64,000 nt of DNA from NCBI GenBank assembly GCA_001404055.1, contig CXTY01000003.1:1-64000 (forward strand), in the 5' to 3' direction. The DNA is from Roseibium album (GTDB lineage Bacteria > Pseudomonadota > Alphaproteobacteria > Rhizobiales > Stappiaceae). A program made the position numbers and the translations under genes. How positions within the stretch are numbered: position 1 is the first letter of the stretch; each line of letters opens with the position of its first letter. Below are positions 8,042 to 17,984 of the stretch, piece by piece. Under the pieces are notes generated by a model. The model was not told the DNA's origin. It searched no databases and saw nothing but the letters and a program-made list of their open reading frames with translations.

Positions 8042-8505
8042 GGTCTACGTTCCGTAAAAGTGGGGCCCTTGGGCACGGCGTGAAAATTTCCGGAATATCC
8101 AGTTGCGTTCTGCGCATGTGGGTAAAATGAAAGACCAAAAACTGCCGTTGTGCATTGACTTCAAATAAATAGCCGCGGTGAATTCACTGAATTTTAGACG
8201 AAAAAGCTGAAGGAAACTGCATTTGCTGCCATGGGTGGATACTAGGTTAGAAAGTGTTCTCACATTGTTGATCGCTATGACCCAACTCACGCATCTCAAT
8301 CCAGCAAACTTGCACTTCACCTAAACGATGCCAACTTCTAGGCGTTCCGCTGTCGCTCTTGCCATCATTCAAACGTATACATGAACAGTGAGATCTGATC
8401 CGACCGTGGTTAGCTCAGGCATTCCAGCTGATTGCCTTCTGCTCGATAAAATGTCGATGCAATAGCGCAACCGCAGATGAGCAAATTGGAAAGATCAGAG
8501 ATCGA

Positions 8506-8555
8506 TGGTAGCGGAGGAGGGGCTTGAACCAACGACACGCGGATTTTGATTCCGC
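8506..8555 (-). pseudogene. 3' half of a tRNA-Met gene (anticodon arm to CCA)
   Basis: On the minus strand this reads from the anticodon stem-loop (GCGGA, loop, TCCGC) through variable loop and T-arm to ...CCGCTACCA, the end of the usual rhizobial elongator tRNA-Met. It differs from the remembered sequence at about four positions: the CAT anticodon has become CAA, and two changes break the 5' T-stem (GTTGG). Nothing upstream resembles a D-arm or 5' acceptor strand, so it cannot be a working tRNA. The 3' half of a tRNA is the usual attachment-site core of tyrosine-integrase elements. Confidence 0.7.
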
Positions 8556-8854
8556 AGGTCGGTTTTCAAGGTCAGTTATGGATTAGGACCAGCCGTTTAC
8601 ATGTCTCTTGGTGAATGACTGCTCAGGTCCGGGTGTTACCATCTCATGGATCCGCGGGTACGTCTGCCATCGTTGGATTGCGACACCAGAGCCGACATAC
8701 TGTTGTCAGCGCCATTCCAGTCATTCGTCTGTAGCGCAGCGAAACACCACTCCCCCGCTGAAGGGTCGAAATCCAATCCCCCAGTTTGGGAGCCTCAGTA
8801 ACGCTCAACAGGAATCAATAGCCAGCGTCCTTTGGGCCACGTTTATGATTGTAA

Positions 8855-8877
8855 CCGCGCATTTCCGCGCGGCTTTT
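8855..8877. terminator. Hairpin with T-run on the plus strand
   Basis: CCGCGC (8855-8860) pairs with GCGCGG (8867-8872) around ATTTCC, then CTTTT on the plus strand. It is 5 nt beyond the 3' end of the minus-strand RND permease gene, but its T-run is on the other strand, so its direction of action is uncertain. Confidence 0.5.
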
Positions 8878-8881
8878 CCCA

Positions 8882-11800
8882 TCATACCTGTCCGCCAGAC
8901 AGTGGGCGGCGGCCTCTGACCCTCAGAAGTCTTCGCCCGCTTTGAACCGACGCACCAAAATCATTTTGCGCCGCCAGCAGGGCGGGTATCAGCAGGATCA
9001 CCAGAAACAGACCGACACCAAGGCCATACGACAGGGTAATCACCGTTGGCTTCAGGAATTGCGCCTGGCGGCTGGTTTCAAACAACAAGGGTGCGAGCCC
9101 GAATACAGTCGTTGCTGTTGTCAGCACCACGGCCCGCAGCCGGTCACACACACCATTGACCAAGGCCTGCCGGAACGGATGGTCCTTTGCGTATTCGTCA
9201 ATAGTCGTCACCAGGACGATGCTGTCGTTGATGATGATCCCTGACATGCCGATGAAGCCGACGACAGAGAACATCGACAAGGGGACGCCATGAAGATAGT
9301 GCCCCCACAACATGCCGATCGCTCCAAACGGGATGATGATGATGATCATCAGCGGTCTGGTCCAGGATTCAAAAATCCAGCACAGCGTCAGATAGATCCC
9401 GGCCAGGCAGAGTGCAAATCCAAGCGTCGCATCTGAAAGAAAGGATTTCTCTTGTTCGGCCAGGCCGCTCATTTCGCTCTCGACATCGAAATCGGCAGCC
9501 AGTTGGGGCAGCAGTTCATTCGCCAGCAATGCGGTCACGCGCGCAGCGGCTTCCGGATTGTCTTCGGAGACATCACCCGAGACTTGCAGCGTGCGCAAAC
9601 CATCGCTGCGCCGCACGGATGCAAACCCGTAGCTGCTGTCCACGCTGACAATTTCGCTCAGGGAAACATAGGCCCCCTCGTTCGTCCGGATCCGCGTCGT
9701 GTACAGGAACGACGAATCTGTTTCCTCGTCCGGCATCAGAACCTTCACCTTGGCAGTTCGCCGCCCGATCGGAAATTCGGCTACTTCGATACCTTCCAGC
9801 CGATTGCGCAGGATGCGTGCAACATCATCGGTGGTGAAGCCCAGCGCTTCGCCGCGTGGCGTCAACGTCAGGTTCAATTCGGGTTTATCGTAAGAGAGCG
9901 TGTCCTCAAGAGCGCTGACGCCTTCCAATGGCGCCAGGGACTGTTTCAGGCTTTCTGCCGCTGCCTTGAGGTTCTCCGTGGACGTCCCGTAAAGCCGGAC
10001 GTCAATCGCGTCTCCACCCGGACCAGATCGTTCACCGCGAACAGCCAGGGTCTCCAAAAGCGGCGGCCGCACGATCTCCTTGCGCCAGTCACCGATGAAC
10101 TGAAATGCAGAATAGGGCCGAAGGTCCGGATCCAGGAGTTCAATTGAAATTCCGCCCAGCTGGTCAACGTCCTTGGTGTCCGCACCGCTCAATCCACGTC
10201 CCGCTGTGGCACCAACCGTTGACAACGCAAAAATGACGGGTTCTGAGCCGTATTCCTCGTCATAACGCGTATTGACCACATCAAGAGCGCGTTCCATTTC
10301 AGCGATCATCGCTTTCGTGTCTTCACGCTCTGCGCCTGGCATCATGGCAACGCTCGCCGATACGGTGGCGCGTTCCGGCGCGTTGAAGAAACGCCAACGG
10401 ACACTGCCGTCATAGAACAACGACAATGACAGCAACAGAACCATTACCGCAAACCCCAGGACCGGGTATCTGACCGTAACGATCCAGCCCACAAACCGCC
10501 GGAACAGGTTTTCACGAAACCAGACGAAGCCACGATTGAAGAGCCTGTTGGGAAAATCATACCAGCGCTGTTTTTTGCTGGCAGAAAGCGCGTGGTTCAT
10601 ATGTGCCGGCAGGATCAGGAAAGACTCGACCAGACTGGCAATCAGAACGACAGCGACAGTGAAGGGGATGTCTGCAATGAGGCTGCCGAACCTGCCTCCA
10701 ATTGCCATCAGGCCGACAAACGCAATCAGCGTGGTGATCGATGCACTGAACACCGGTGCCGTCATCCGCTTGGCAGCAAGGCTGGCAGCTTCTGCGGGCT
10801 TGTATCCCCGGCGATGCAGAAAGTCGGCATGCTCACCGACGACGATTGCATCATCGACAACGATACCCAGGCAAATGATGAGCGCAAACACCGAAACCAT
10901 GTTGAGCGTAAGGCCGAACGCATACATCAGCCCGATCGTCGCAGCCATGGCAACAGGAATGCCGGCCGCGACCCAGAAGGCTGTACGCGACGACAGGAAC
11001 AAGAAAAGGAATGCCAGTACCAGTCCCAGACCCCACAGGCCGTTTTCAACCAGAATATTCATCCGGTCGATGATGTTCTGAGAGCGGGTACTTGTGAGCT
11101 GAACGACGACACCATCGGGCAGCGTGTGCTGGTATTCCGCCGTGATCTTTTCGACGGCGCGCTGGATCGATATCGTATCCCCTTGCGCGCTGCGATCAAC
11201 GCGCAGGACTACAGCAGGCATACCCTTGTGGAAGTAGGCCCGGCCACTCTCCACGCCTTCGGTCACAATATCGGCCACTGATCGCAGCTGAAGTTTTTCG
11301 CCCTGGCTGGGCGCTTTCAGTACGATTTCGCCCAGTTCCTGTTCCGAACGCCTTGTCTGGCCGGTTCGCAATCGCGCACCGCTACCGCTGACATCGCCTG
11401 CGGGCGTTGTCTCCATTTCAGCGGACACAATGTCTGCAATTTCGGCAAGCGTCATATCGTGGCGTATCAGCGAGCTTTCACCGACATTGACCCGGATGAT
11501 TGGATCGGCCAGCCCCTGGATCGTGACGCGCGTGACCCCGTCCCTGAACATCAGGGTCTGCAGATCCTCGGCAAAACGTGCGAGTTGGTCGATGTCTACG
11601 GGCCCGTAGATCACCACATTGGTAACTCTGTCCCGGTAGGAACCCCGGCTGACAACAGGCTCTTCAATTCCTTCCGGCAAGCTGGAACGGGCCTGGTCGA
11701 CAGCGGCCTTCACTTCGTCGGTCGCCTGGCCCATGTCCCAGTCGTCTTCAAATTCCAGCTCGATCCGAACGCTTCCCTCGCGGGCAACCGATGTAGCTTC

Positions 11801-12061
11801 ATCGACACCGTTGATGGCGAGCAATTGCGGTCCGAGAATTTCAACAACGGATCTGTCCAGATCCTCCGGCCCGGCGCCCGGCCAGGACACCCGAACTTCA
11901 ACTTCTTCACGGACGAAATCAGGAAAAAACTGGGTTCTGATCTGTGTACTGGCCGCAATCCCGGCCAAAAGCATCAAGGCAAGCAGAAGGTTCGCCGCGG
12001 TTCTGTGGCGCACCATATAGTCCAGAAAAGATGCAAATCGCGGTCCACCAGGAGAACGCAT
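8882..12061 (-). CDS. RND-family efflux pump inner-membrane permease
   Basis: A proton-driven resistance-nodulation-division transporter of the AcrB/HAE type; 1,059 residues from ATG 12061, which has GGAG 9 nt upstream (the TTG at 12076 is less likely). The expected layout is present: TM1 (~24-43), a first large periplasmic loop, a block of TM2-TM6, a second loop, and TM8-TM12. The proton-relay acidic pair appears in LGIVVDDAIVVGEHAD in TM4, and the repeat-related GIIINDSIVLV in the second half. It is the distal gene of an operon, 43 nt after the adaptor gene. No outer-membrane channel gene is nearby, so it probably borrows a TolC-like one. Substrate unknown. Confidence 0.93.
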   Translation of the reverse strand: MRSPGGPRFASFLDYMVRHRTAANLLLALMLLAGIAASTQIRTQFFPDFVREEVEVRVSWPGAGPEDLDRSVVEILGPQLLAINGVDEATSVAREGSVRIELEFEDDWDMGQATDEVKAAVDQARSSLPEGIEEPVVSRGSYRDRVTNVVIYGPVDIDQLARFAEDLQTLMFRDGVTRVTIQGLADPIIRVNVGESSLIRHDMTLAEIADIVSAEMETTPAGDVSGSGARLRTGQTRRSEQELGEIVLKAPSQGEKLQLRSVADIVTEGVESGRAYFHKGMPAVVLRVDRSAQGDTISIQRAVEKITAEYQHTLPDGVVVQLTSTRSQNIIDRMNILVENGLWGLGLVLAFLFLFLSSRTAFWVAAGIPVAMAATIGLMYAFGLTLNMVSVFALIICLGIVVDDAIVVGEHADFLHRRGYKPAEAASLAAKRMTAPVFSASITTLIAFVGLMAIGGRFGSLIADIPFTVAVVLIASLVESFLILPAHMNHALSASKKQRWYDFPNRLFNRGFVWFRENLFRRFVGWIVTVRYPVLGFAVMVLLLSLSLFYDGSVRWRFFNAPERATVSASVAMMPGAEREDTKAMIAEMERALDVVNTRYDEEYGSEPVIFALSTVGATAGRGLSGADTKDVDQLGGISIELLDPDLRPYSAFQFIGDWRKEIVRPPLLETLAVRGERSGPGGDAIDVRLYGTSTENLKAAAESLKQSLAPLEGVSALEDTLSYDKPELNLTLTPRGEALGFTTDDVARILRNRLEGIEVAEFPIGRRTAKVKVLMPDEETDSSFLYTTRIRTNEGAYVSLSEIVSVDSSYGFASVRRSDGLRTLQVSGDVSEDNPEAAARVTALLANELLPQLAADFDVESEMSGLAEQEKSFLSDATLGFALCLAGIYLTLCWIFESWTRPLMIIIIIPFGAIGMLWGHYLHGVPLSMFSVVGFIGMSGIIINDSIVLVTTIDEYAKDHPFRQALVNGVCDRLRAVVLTTATTVFGLAPLLFETSRQAQFLKPTVITLSYGLGVGLFLVILLIPALLAAQNDFGASVQSGRRLLRVRGRRPLSGGQV

Positions 12062-12104
12062 TTTCAGAAACTCCAATCAGACAAAATAGAATCGCAAAGA
12101 CTGA

Positions 12105-13610
12105 TCAGCCCTTGCGTCCACGCCTTTGCTCCAGCCGGTCAATCAGATCCTTGGGCACCATCGGCTTGTTCAATAGAGCGAGCAGCCGGGCCTTTCGGTT
12201 TTCAGGCATATTCGAACTGTTTAACTGTTCGATAAGTTCCGCCCGTCTTTCGGGTTCCAGAGCGACCAGGTCTCCCAATGGCCGTGGTTCATCGACCTGA
12301 GGCGCCAGGGCTGTGGCGGGATTGTCCGCGCCTTTGTCCTCACTGCCGCTTCGGCGCGGTGAAACCTTCAAGCCTTTGCCCAACTGCGGCAACCGCTCTC
12401 GCACATAATCCGTCCCGAAGGGGACATCGGTGAGAACAACTTCGTTGCCCATGCGGCGCAAAACCTTTGCGCCAACTTCATCAATCCTGTCGTCCGCACC
12501 GACAATCAGCAACCGTCCATCTTCGGTCACGGCAGCAGCCGGCACCAGAGCCACATCCCGCAGGTCAGGCTCCTCGATTTCCACCTTGACGAAATCTCCA
12601 GGCCGCAAAACTGTTCCGGGTTGAATATCGAGCGTTGCATAAAGCGTCCGCCCTGCCTCTCCCTCGGAGACAACCGCGGCGGCGCGGTCTATGTCGCCCG
12701 GTACTTCAACGGACCGGACACCGAGCTGCAAGGTTACGGAAACCGGCGCCTTGATAAGAGCACCGCTATCATCGAGCAGCCGGGAAAATTCGCTTGTCGA
12801 TACGGAAAATTTGACTTCCAGGGCAGCGGGATCGATCAGCAAGGCAAGTGTTTCTGATGGGCTGACCCGTCTGCCTAACGTTGCGTCCACTTGCGACAGG
12901 TATCCTTGAAACGGGGCTGTCAGTGTTGTTTCATCAAGGACGCGCTGGGCATCTTCGAGCGCCAGATGGGCCCTTTGCACGGTCAAGACCATCCGCTCGA
13001 TAAGCTTGCGCGCAGTAATCACGGATTGCAGCCGATTGCTCAGCACCTGTTCCAACGAGGCAACGGCAAGTTCCTCGGTTTCGACCTGCACTGCCGTGGA
13101 ATAACCCTTTTCCCGAAGCTGCTGTTGCCGCTCCAATGCCTGTTTGCGAAGGTCGATCTGGCGACGGGCAGCAACGAGTTCCTGTTCGGCTCCAACAATA
13201 GCTTCCTCCGCCTCAGCTTTTTGTGCTTCCGCGTCGGCAAGAGCAGCTTCGGCATCAAGAAACTGGAACTCGGCATTGGCGGGATCGATCCGCAGCAAAA
13301 GCTCTCCCTCGGAAACGGCGGCGCCATCTCGAAACTTGCTCGCGACATCGACAAGCCGACCTTCGGAACTTGCCCGCAATTGCAAGGTTCGCCAGCTCTC
13401 GATCTGTCCGTATGCAGTTGTGACAGGCGTAACGGTTTCCGGAACCAATTCGGCAACGTTGACCGAATAGCTTCGCTCACGCGCAGGCCTTTGACGAACG
13501 GTTTCTTCCGCTGTCATTGCACCGTACAGGCGATAACCGCCAAATCCGACGAACCCGATCATCACCACCATTAATGCCAGACCAACAAGTCCGCGCATCA
13601 AAAACCGCAT
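12105..13610 (-). CDS. RND efflux periplasmic adaptor (membrane-fusion protein)
   Basis: Bridges the RND permease and an outer-membrane channel. The 501-residue protein has an N-terminal membrane anchor (~9-30), a split lipoyl/barrel-sandwich domain (LRASSEGRL at ~79-87 and TLTAPFQGYLS at ~230-240), a long coiled-coil hairpin in between (~115-225, rich in Ala, Glu and Gln), and a beta-barrel domain (~245-340). About 90 extra C-terminal residues, Pro/Arg-rich and ending QRRGRKG, go beyond the usual family length. GGAG sits 6 nt before the ATG. It is the first gene of the operon; the start is followed upstream by a ~180-bp promoter region. Confidence 0.92.
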   Translation of the reverse strand: MRFLMRGLVGLALMVVMIGFVGFGGYRLYGAMTAEETVRQRPARERSYSVNVAELVPETVTPVTTAYGQIESWRTLQLRASSEGRLVDVASKFRDGAAVSEGELLLRIDPANAEFQFLDAEAALADAEAQKAEAEEAIVGAEQELVAARRQIDLRKQALERQQQLREKGYSTAVQVETEELAVASLEQVLSNRLQSVITARKLIERMVLTVQRAHLALEDAQRVLDETTLTAPFQGYLSQVDATLGRRVSPSETLALLIDPAALEVKFSVSTSEFSRLLDDSGALIKAPVSVTLQLGVRSVEVPGDIDRAAAVVSEGEAGRTLYATLDIQPGTVLRPGDFVKVEIEEPDLRDVALVPAAAVTEDGRLLIVGADDRIDEVGAKVLRRMGNEVVLTDVPFGTDYVRERLPQLGKGLKVSPRRSGSEDKGADNPATALAPQVDEPRPLGDLVALEPERRAELIEQLNSSNMPENRKARLLALLNKPMVPKDLIDRLEQRRGRKG

Positions 13611-13741
13611 TCAATTCTCCACCTGAATTGCCGCCCCTGCTGGTTTGCCGGCGCGGATCTTGTCATTACATATTGCCTTAAGGCCATGTTTTACCATGGC
13701 TCTAAGGCGAAATTCAGAAAAAGCTTGTATCCACTTGTAAC

Positions 13742-13767
13742 AAAAAACCGGCGCTTTTCAGCGCCGG
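13742..13767 (-). terminator. Rho-independent terminator of the outer-membrane protein gene
   Basis: On the minus strand a perfect 8-bp stem (CCGGCGCT/AGCGCCGG; 13760-13767 with 13748-13755) closes a GAAA tetraloop and is followed by six T (13747-13742). It is 27 nt after the stop codon. Confidence 0.95.
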
Positions 13768-13794
13768 GTCCTTTGAGCAAGAGCAATTTGTCGA

Positions 13795-14466
13795 CTAGAA
13801 TTTATAGCCAACCCCCAGGCGAATTTGAGAATTGTTGAAATCCGATGAAACGCCGGTGCCATTCAAGTTGAAATCCTGACTGCCGAAATCCTGGTAAACA
13901 TATTCCAGACGGGCAGTCAGATTGTTTGTGATGGCTGCCTCACCGCCGACGCCAGCGGTCCAGCCCAGCGCCGTTTTGCTGTCGCGGTCGCCATTTGCAG
14001 AGACTTCCAGGTCGGCAAGCGCCAGACCACCGGCACCATAAACCAGGTACCGGTCAAAGTTATAACCGATCCTTGCCCGGATGTTGGAATTCCAGTCAGA
14101 CTTGGATTCCAGGGACAAGCCGCCATTGGTCCGGGTTTGTGTCAGGTCGGACAGGCTGAAGTCGGCTTCTGCGCCCAGAACCACATTCGGGGTCACCTGG
14201 AAATTGTAACCAGTGTAGAGCCCGCCTGCCACGCCGTTGGCATTGGTGCTGAGACTAGCGCTTCCACCTGCATTGTTGTCGAAGTTCCCAAAGGCCCAAC
14301 CGAGGTTTCCACCGACATAAATGCCGGTCCAGTCAATGCTCTGCTGAGTTGTCGGTACGGCTTCATAGACCGGGGCCGGCGCCTGCGGCAAATCAGCCGC
14401 CAAGACCGGCGATGTTCCAGCCGCTGCGGCTGTCATTGCCAAACCTGCAAATGCAAGACGTTTCAT
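13795..14466 (-). CDS. Outer-membrane beta-barrel protein (Omp25/RopB type)
   Basis: An abundant-type 8-strand outer-membrane protein. It has a 23-residue Sec signal peptide (MKRLAFAGLAMTAAAAG... VLA before ADLP), then the WTGIYVGGNLGWAFG start of the barrel typical of Brucella Omp25/Omp31 and rhizobial RopB. Alternating-hydrophobicity strands follow, with GYKF and a terminal Phe for BAM recognition. Length 223 residues. It stands alone with a strong terminator. A role in envelope stability is usual for the family. Confidence 0.9.
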   Translation of the reverse strand: MKRLAFAGLAMTAAAAGTSPVLAADLPQAPAPVYEAVPTTQQSIDWTGIYVGGNLGWAFGNFDNNAGGSASLSTNANGVAGGLYTGYNFQVTPNVVLGAEADFSLSDLTQTRTNGGLSLESKSDWNSNIRARIGYNFDRYLVYGAGGLALADLEVSANGDRDSKTALGWTAGVGGEAAITNNLTARLEYVYQDFGSQDFNLNGTGVSSDFNNSQIRLGVGYKF

Positions 14467-14802
14467 GAAAGATACTCCAGATCCACATAACCCAAACTGA
14501 GTTGGTCAAAGTTGAGATGGACGGGCAAGCCGCGTCCGTTCCCTCCCAATTCTCAGATATGGAGCGTGTTTGTGGCGGATGAGGATTTAGAATTAGGAGT
14601 TTTGGTGACGAATGGCGGCAACAATCTGTCAGAGTGAATGAGCCGTTAAAAGAAATGCATTTAGTAATAATAGCTGGTGCAAGAAGCTTGTCTCCGGCTT
14701 TCCCCATACCAATCTATTGCGTATAAGGCGCCAACACAGTTTTGAGCGCCTCTTCCCGAAATTCGCTCGCTGACCGCAATATACCCGAACCGGAACTCTT
14801 AA
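14467..14802. other. Divergent promoter region, omp / antiporter
   Basis: 336 bp between two divergent genes. The part near the omp gene presumably holds its promoter and leader. No clear palindrome, small gene or RNA structure is visible. Confidence 0.4.
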
Positions 14803-15819
14803 ATGCTGTTTGACTACATTAGCCTCGCTGGCGGATTGGTTGTTCTGATAATCGCGGGCGATGTGCTGGTCAGAGGTTCCGTGGGCGTTGCCCAAAGGGC
14901 GGGTATTCCCAATCTTGTCATTGGCTTGACCATCGTCGCGTTCGGCACCTCGGCTCCAGAATTGATTATTTCGCTGAAGGCTGCCCTGAAGGGTTCCGGC
15001 GGTATCGCAATCGGTAATGTGGTCGGATCGAATATCGCCAACGTATTGCTTGTGCTCGGGCTTCCTGCCCTCATTGCAGCGACACCTTGCGGAGAAGCTG
15101 GCGCGACGCGAAATGCAGTATTCATGGTCGCGGTGACGCTTGTATTCATCGCCCTTTGTTTTTTCTCTCCAATCGGCCTCACCGCCGGCATCATCCTTTT
15201 AATCCTGCTTGGCGTATTTTTGGGGGCATCCACGATCACCGCCCGCAGGCATCGCAAGGAGCAGAAGTCAATCGCTGCGGCAGCGGCCGGGGCAGCTGTT
15301 GCAGACGTGACTGAGGATGGTGACGATGACGCTCTGGACGATGTGGACGACATTCCAGATTCCATGTGGATCGCCTTGATATACATCCTGCTGGGCCTGG
15401 TCGGACTGCCACTCGGTGCTCATTTCACCATTACCGGCGCAACCACAATTGCAGCTTCCTGGGGTGTCAGTGAAGCTGTTATCGGCCTCACCGTCATAGC
15501 TTTGGGCACTTCCCTGCCTGAACTTGCCACTACGGTCATGGCCGCAATTCGCCAGCACGGTGCTGTCGCGATTGGTAATGTCATCGGCTCCAATATTTTC
15601 AACTTGCTGGCAATCATTGGCATCACGGCAGTCGTCGTCCCAATCGATGTGCCACCGGAAGTCTTGAAACTGGACATCTGGGTGATGCTGGCCTGCGCCG
15701 TTCTGCTTATGGTTCTGGCGGCTTGCAGAATTTGCCTTGGCAAGATTTCGGGCCTCGTGATGACAGCTGCCTATGCGCTTTATATCGCCTCGGTCTACAT
15801 GCTCGGATTTGCTGGCTAA
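14803..15819 (+). CDS. Calcium/sodium antiporter (CaCA family, YrbG-like)
   Basis: An inner-membrane cation exchanger that expels Ca2+ in exchange for Na+ or H+. The 338-residue protein shows the duplicated fold: alpha-1 repeat with GTSAPELIISL and GNVVGSNIANVL (~48-88) and alpha-2 with GTSLPELATTV and GNVIGSNIFNLL (~228-268); both carry the ion-coordinating Glu. About ten membrane helices are predicted. The loop between halves (~150-190) is unusually acidic (VTEDGDDDALDDVDD) and could sense cations. It is monocistronic or followed by uvrC 62 nt later. Confidence 0.92.
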   Translation: MLFDYISLAGGLVVLIIAGDVLVRGSVGVAQRAGIPNLVIGLTIVAFGTSAPELIISLKAALKGSGGIAIGNVVGSNIANVLLVLGLPALIAATPCGEAGATRNAVFMVAVTLVFIALCFFSPIGLTAGIILLILLGVFLGASTITARRHRKEQKSIAAAAAGAAVADVTEDGDDDALDDVDDIPDSMWIALIYILLGLVGLPLGAHFTITGATTIAASWGVSEAVIGLTVIALGTSLPELATTVMAAIRQHGAVAIGNVIGSNIFNLLAIIGITAVVVPIDVPPEVLKLDIWVMLACAVLLMVLAACRICLGKISGLVMTAAYALYIASVYMLGFAG

Positions 15820-15881
15820 TTGTCAGTACAACAGTGACCTTTCCTGCAGGCCCTCTTTCCCAATGATGATAACGCGCTTAA

Positions 15882-17870
15882 ATGTCAGGCATGCAGGACA
15901 CGTCTGATTCTCAAAATACATCGGAAGACCCAACCCCGACGGACGATACGCCAGTTAAAAAAGGCGTTGAGGTAATCGCCGACGAGGTGAAACGGCTACC
16001 CAATGGGCCAGGCGTCTACCGGATGTTGGATGAAAACGGCGAAGTTCTCTATGTCGGCAAGGCGCGAAGCCTCAAGAAGCGTGTCACCAGCTACACACGT
16101 TTGCAGGGTCAGTCGAACCGCATCATACGCATGATCCTGTCCACGGCGGCCATGGAGTTTGTCGTCACGCAGACTGAACCTGAAGCGCTCCTGCTGGAAG
16201 CCAACCTGATCAAGCGGCTTCGCCCGCGTTTCAACGTCCTGCTCAGGGACGACAAGTCCTTTCCTTATATTCTGGTCACCGGAGATCATACTTCGCCCGC
16301 CATCGTGAAGCACCGGGGCGCGCGCAAGCGCAAGGGCGACTATTTCGGTCCATTCGCATCGGCTGGTGCTGTCGACCGCACGATCAATGCTTTGCAGAAA
16401 GCATTTCTGATCCGGACCTGCTCAGACAGCTATTACGAAAATCGCACCCGGCCTTGCCTCCAGTATCAGATCAAGCGCTGTGCTGGCCCCTGCACGGGAG
16501 AAATCGAGGCTGAGAATTACGACGGCCTCGTTTCGGAGGCAAAGGCATTCCTGTCCGGGCGCAGCCAGCTCATCAAGAAACAGCTGGCGGAGCAAATGGA
16601 GACTGCCTCTGCCGATCTGGAGTTTGAACGGGCGGCCATTTACCGCGACAGGCTGTCCGCCTTGTCTCACGTTCAGGCTCACCAGGGCATCAATCCGCAA
16701 TCTGTCCAGGAAGCAGACGTTTTTGCCATCCACCAGGAAGGTGGGCAGAGCTGCGTGCAGGTTTTCTTTTTCAGAACGGGTCAAAACTGGGGGAACCGAG
16801 CCTATTTCCCCAAAGCTGACAAGACTTTGGAGGAGGCTGACATTCTGGAGAGTTTCCTTGCCCAGTTCTACGATGACAAACCCGCACCAAGGCAGATCCT
16901 TCTATCTCACCACCTGGCAGAACAGGATTTGTTGTCCGAAGCCCTGAGTGAAAAGACCGGTCGCAAGGTCGACGTGGCGAATCCCAAGCGCGGAGAAAAG
17001 AAAGAGCTGGTAGACCACGCCCTCCTCAACGCGCGTGAGGCACTGGGCAGACGATTGGCGGAAACCTCCAGCCAGCTCAGACTTTTGAAAGGCGCTGCAG
17101 AAGCCTTTCAGCTTTCTCTCACGCCGCGCCGGATCGAAGTTTATGACAATTCTCACATTTCGGGCACTAACGCAGTCGGCGGCATGATTGTTGCCGGCAT
17201 GGAAGGGTTTGCAAAGGGCCAATACCGCAAGTTCAACATCAAGTCTGAAGACCTGGTGCCTGGCGATGATTACGGCATGATGCGCGAAGTTCTTAACCGA
17301 CGTTTTTCCCGTTTGCTCAAAGAACATGCGCGCGACGTGGAACCCGCTGCAGCGGAAGCCCCGAACGCTGAAGAGGCTGAAAACGCCGGTGAAGATTTGG
17401 CTCAATCAGCGTCGGAGATGCCTGCATGGCCGGACCTTGTGCTGATTGACGGCGGACAGGGACAACTTACCGCGGCCCGGGAAACACTTGAAGAGTTAGG
17501 CATCACCGACGTTCCTCTCGTCGGCATAGCGAAAGGCCCCGACAGGGATGCGGGACGGGAGAAGTTCTTCATTACCGGCCGACAGTCCTTCATGCTGCCG
17601 GAAAGAGACCCGGTGCTTTATTTCGTGCAGAGACTGCGCGATGAAGCCCACCGGTTTGCAATCGGCAGCCATCGGGCCCGCCGTAAAAGAGACATAACAA
17701 AGAACCCGCTGGACGAAATTGCCGGGATTGGCCCGACCCGAAAAAAAGCGCTGCTTCGCCACTTTGGCACAGCAAAGGCAGTGTCGAAAGCAGGGGTAGA
17801 CGATCTAGCTGCGGTGCCGGGAATTTCCGAGGCCACCGCCAAACTGGTTTACGACCATTTCCATGAGTGA
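15882..17870 (+). CDS. uvrC: Excinuclease ABC subunit C
   Basis: Makes the two incisions around bulky DNA lesions in nucleotide excision repair with UvrA and UvrB. The 662-residue protein has an acidic ~35-residue leader, a GIY-YIG nuclease domain for the 3' cut (GPGVYRML... [13 protein letters not shown], ~43-66), a CAGPCTG segment, a UVR motif that contacts UvrB (~225-260), an RNase H-like domain for the 5' cut ([13 protein letters not shown] at ~420), and paired helix-hairpin-helix motifs at the C-terminus ([17 protein letters not shown]). An acidic Ala/Glu-rich insert at ~487-510 interrupts the RNase H-like domain. A second ATG lies at 15891. Confidence 0.97.
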   Translation: MSGMQDTSDSQNTSEDPTPTDDTPVKKGVEVIADEVKRLPNGPGVYRMLDENGEVLYVGKARSLKKRVTSYTRLQGQSNRIIRMILSTAAMEFVVTQTEPEALLLEANLIKRLRPRFNVLLRDDKSFPYILVTGDHTSPAIVKHRGARKRKGDYFGPFASAGAVDRTINALQKAFLIRTCSDSYYENRTRPCLQYQIKRCAGPCTGEIEAENYDGLVSEAKAFLSGRSQLIKKQLAEQMETASADLEFERAAIYRDRLSALSHVQAHQGINPQSVQEADVFAIHQEGGQSCVQVFFFRTGQNWGNRAYFPKADKTLEEADILESFLAQFYDDKPAPRQILLSHHLAEQDLLSEALSEKTGRKVDVANPKRGEKKELVDHALLNAREALGRRLAETSSQLRLLKGAAEAFQLSLTPRRIEVYDNSHISGTNAVGGMIVAGMEGFAKGQYRKFNIKSEDLVPGDDYGMMREVLNRRFSRLLKEHARDVEPAAAEAPNAEEAENAGEDLAQSASEMPAWPDLVLIDGGQGQLTAARETLEELGITDVPLVGIAKGPDRDAGREKFFITGRQSFMLPERDPVLYFVQRLRDEAHRFAIGSHRARRKRDITKNPLDEIAGIGPTRKKALLRHFGTAKAVSKAGVDDLAAVPGISEATAKLVYDHFHE

Positions 17871-17984
17871 AGTCTGCTGATAGAAGCTAATAAAAATTCA
17901 CACGGCCAATCATTTTGAATGGATTGAGCGTCGACTATCCCATAATTCCGCAGGTGCTGCTGCGGCGAAAAAGTCCAGAAAAAC

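Larger units (their letters stand above)
8042..8881. other. Long non-coding stretch containing a tRNA remnant
   Basis: 840 bp between ppk2 and the RND operon, among the longest gene-free stretches here. It contains a tRNA-Met 3' half (8506-8555) and a GC-rich hairpin near the right end (8855-8877). No reading frame has a credible start site or recognisable product. It looks like the remains of an integration site. Confidence 0.55.

Noticed and set aside
8045-8320. 91-codon minus-strand frame ending just upstream of ppk2.
   Set aside because: No credible ribosome binding site, atypical composition and no recognisable features; the adjacent position to ppk2 is not enough.
8511-8590. A tRNA-Ser-like anticodon arm (TTGAAAACC) just upstream of the tRNA-Met fragment on the minus strand.
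   Set aside because: The flanking bases do not pair to form a stem and no D-arm or acceptor strand is present, so the likeness is too short to call.
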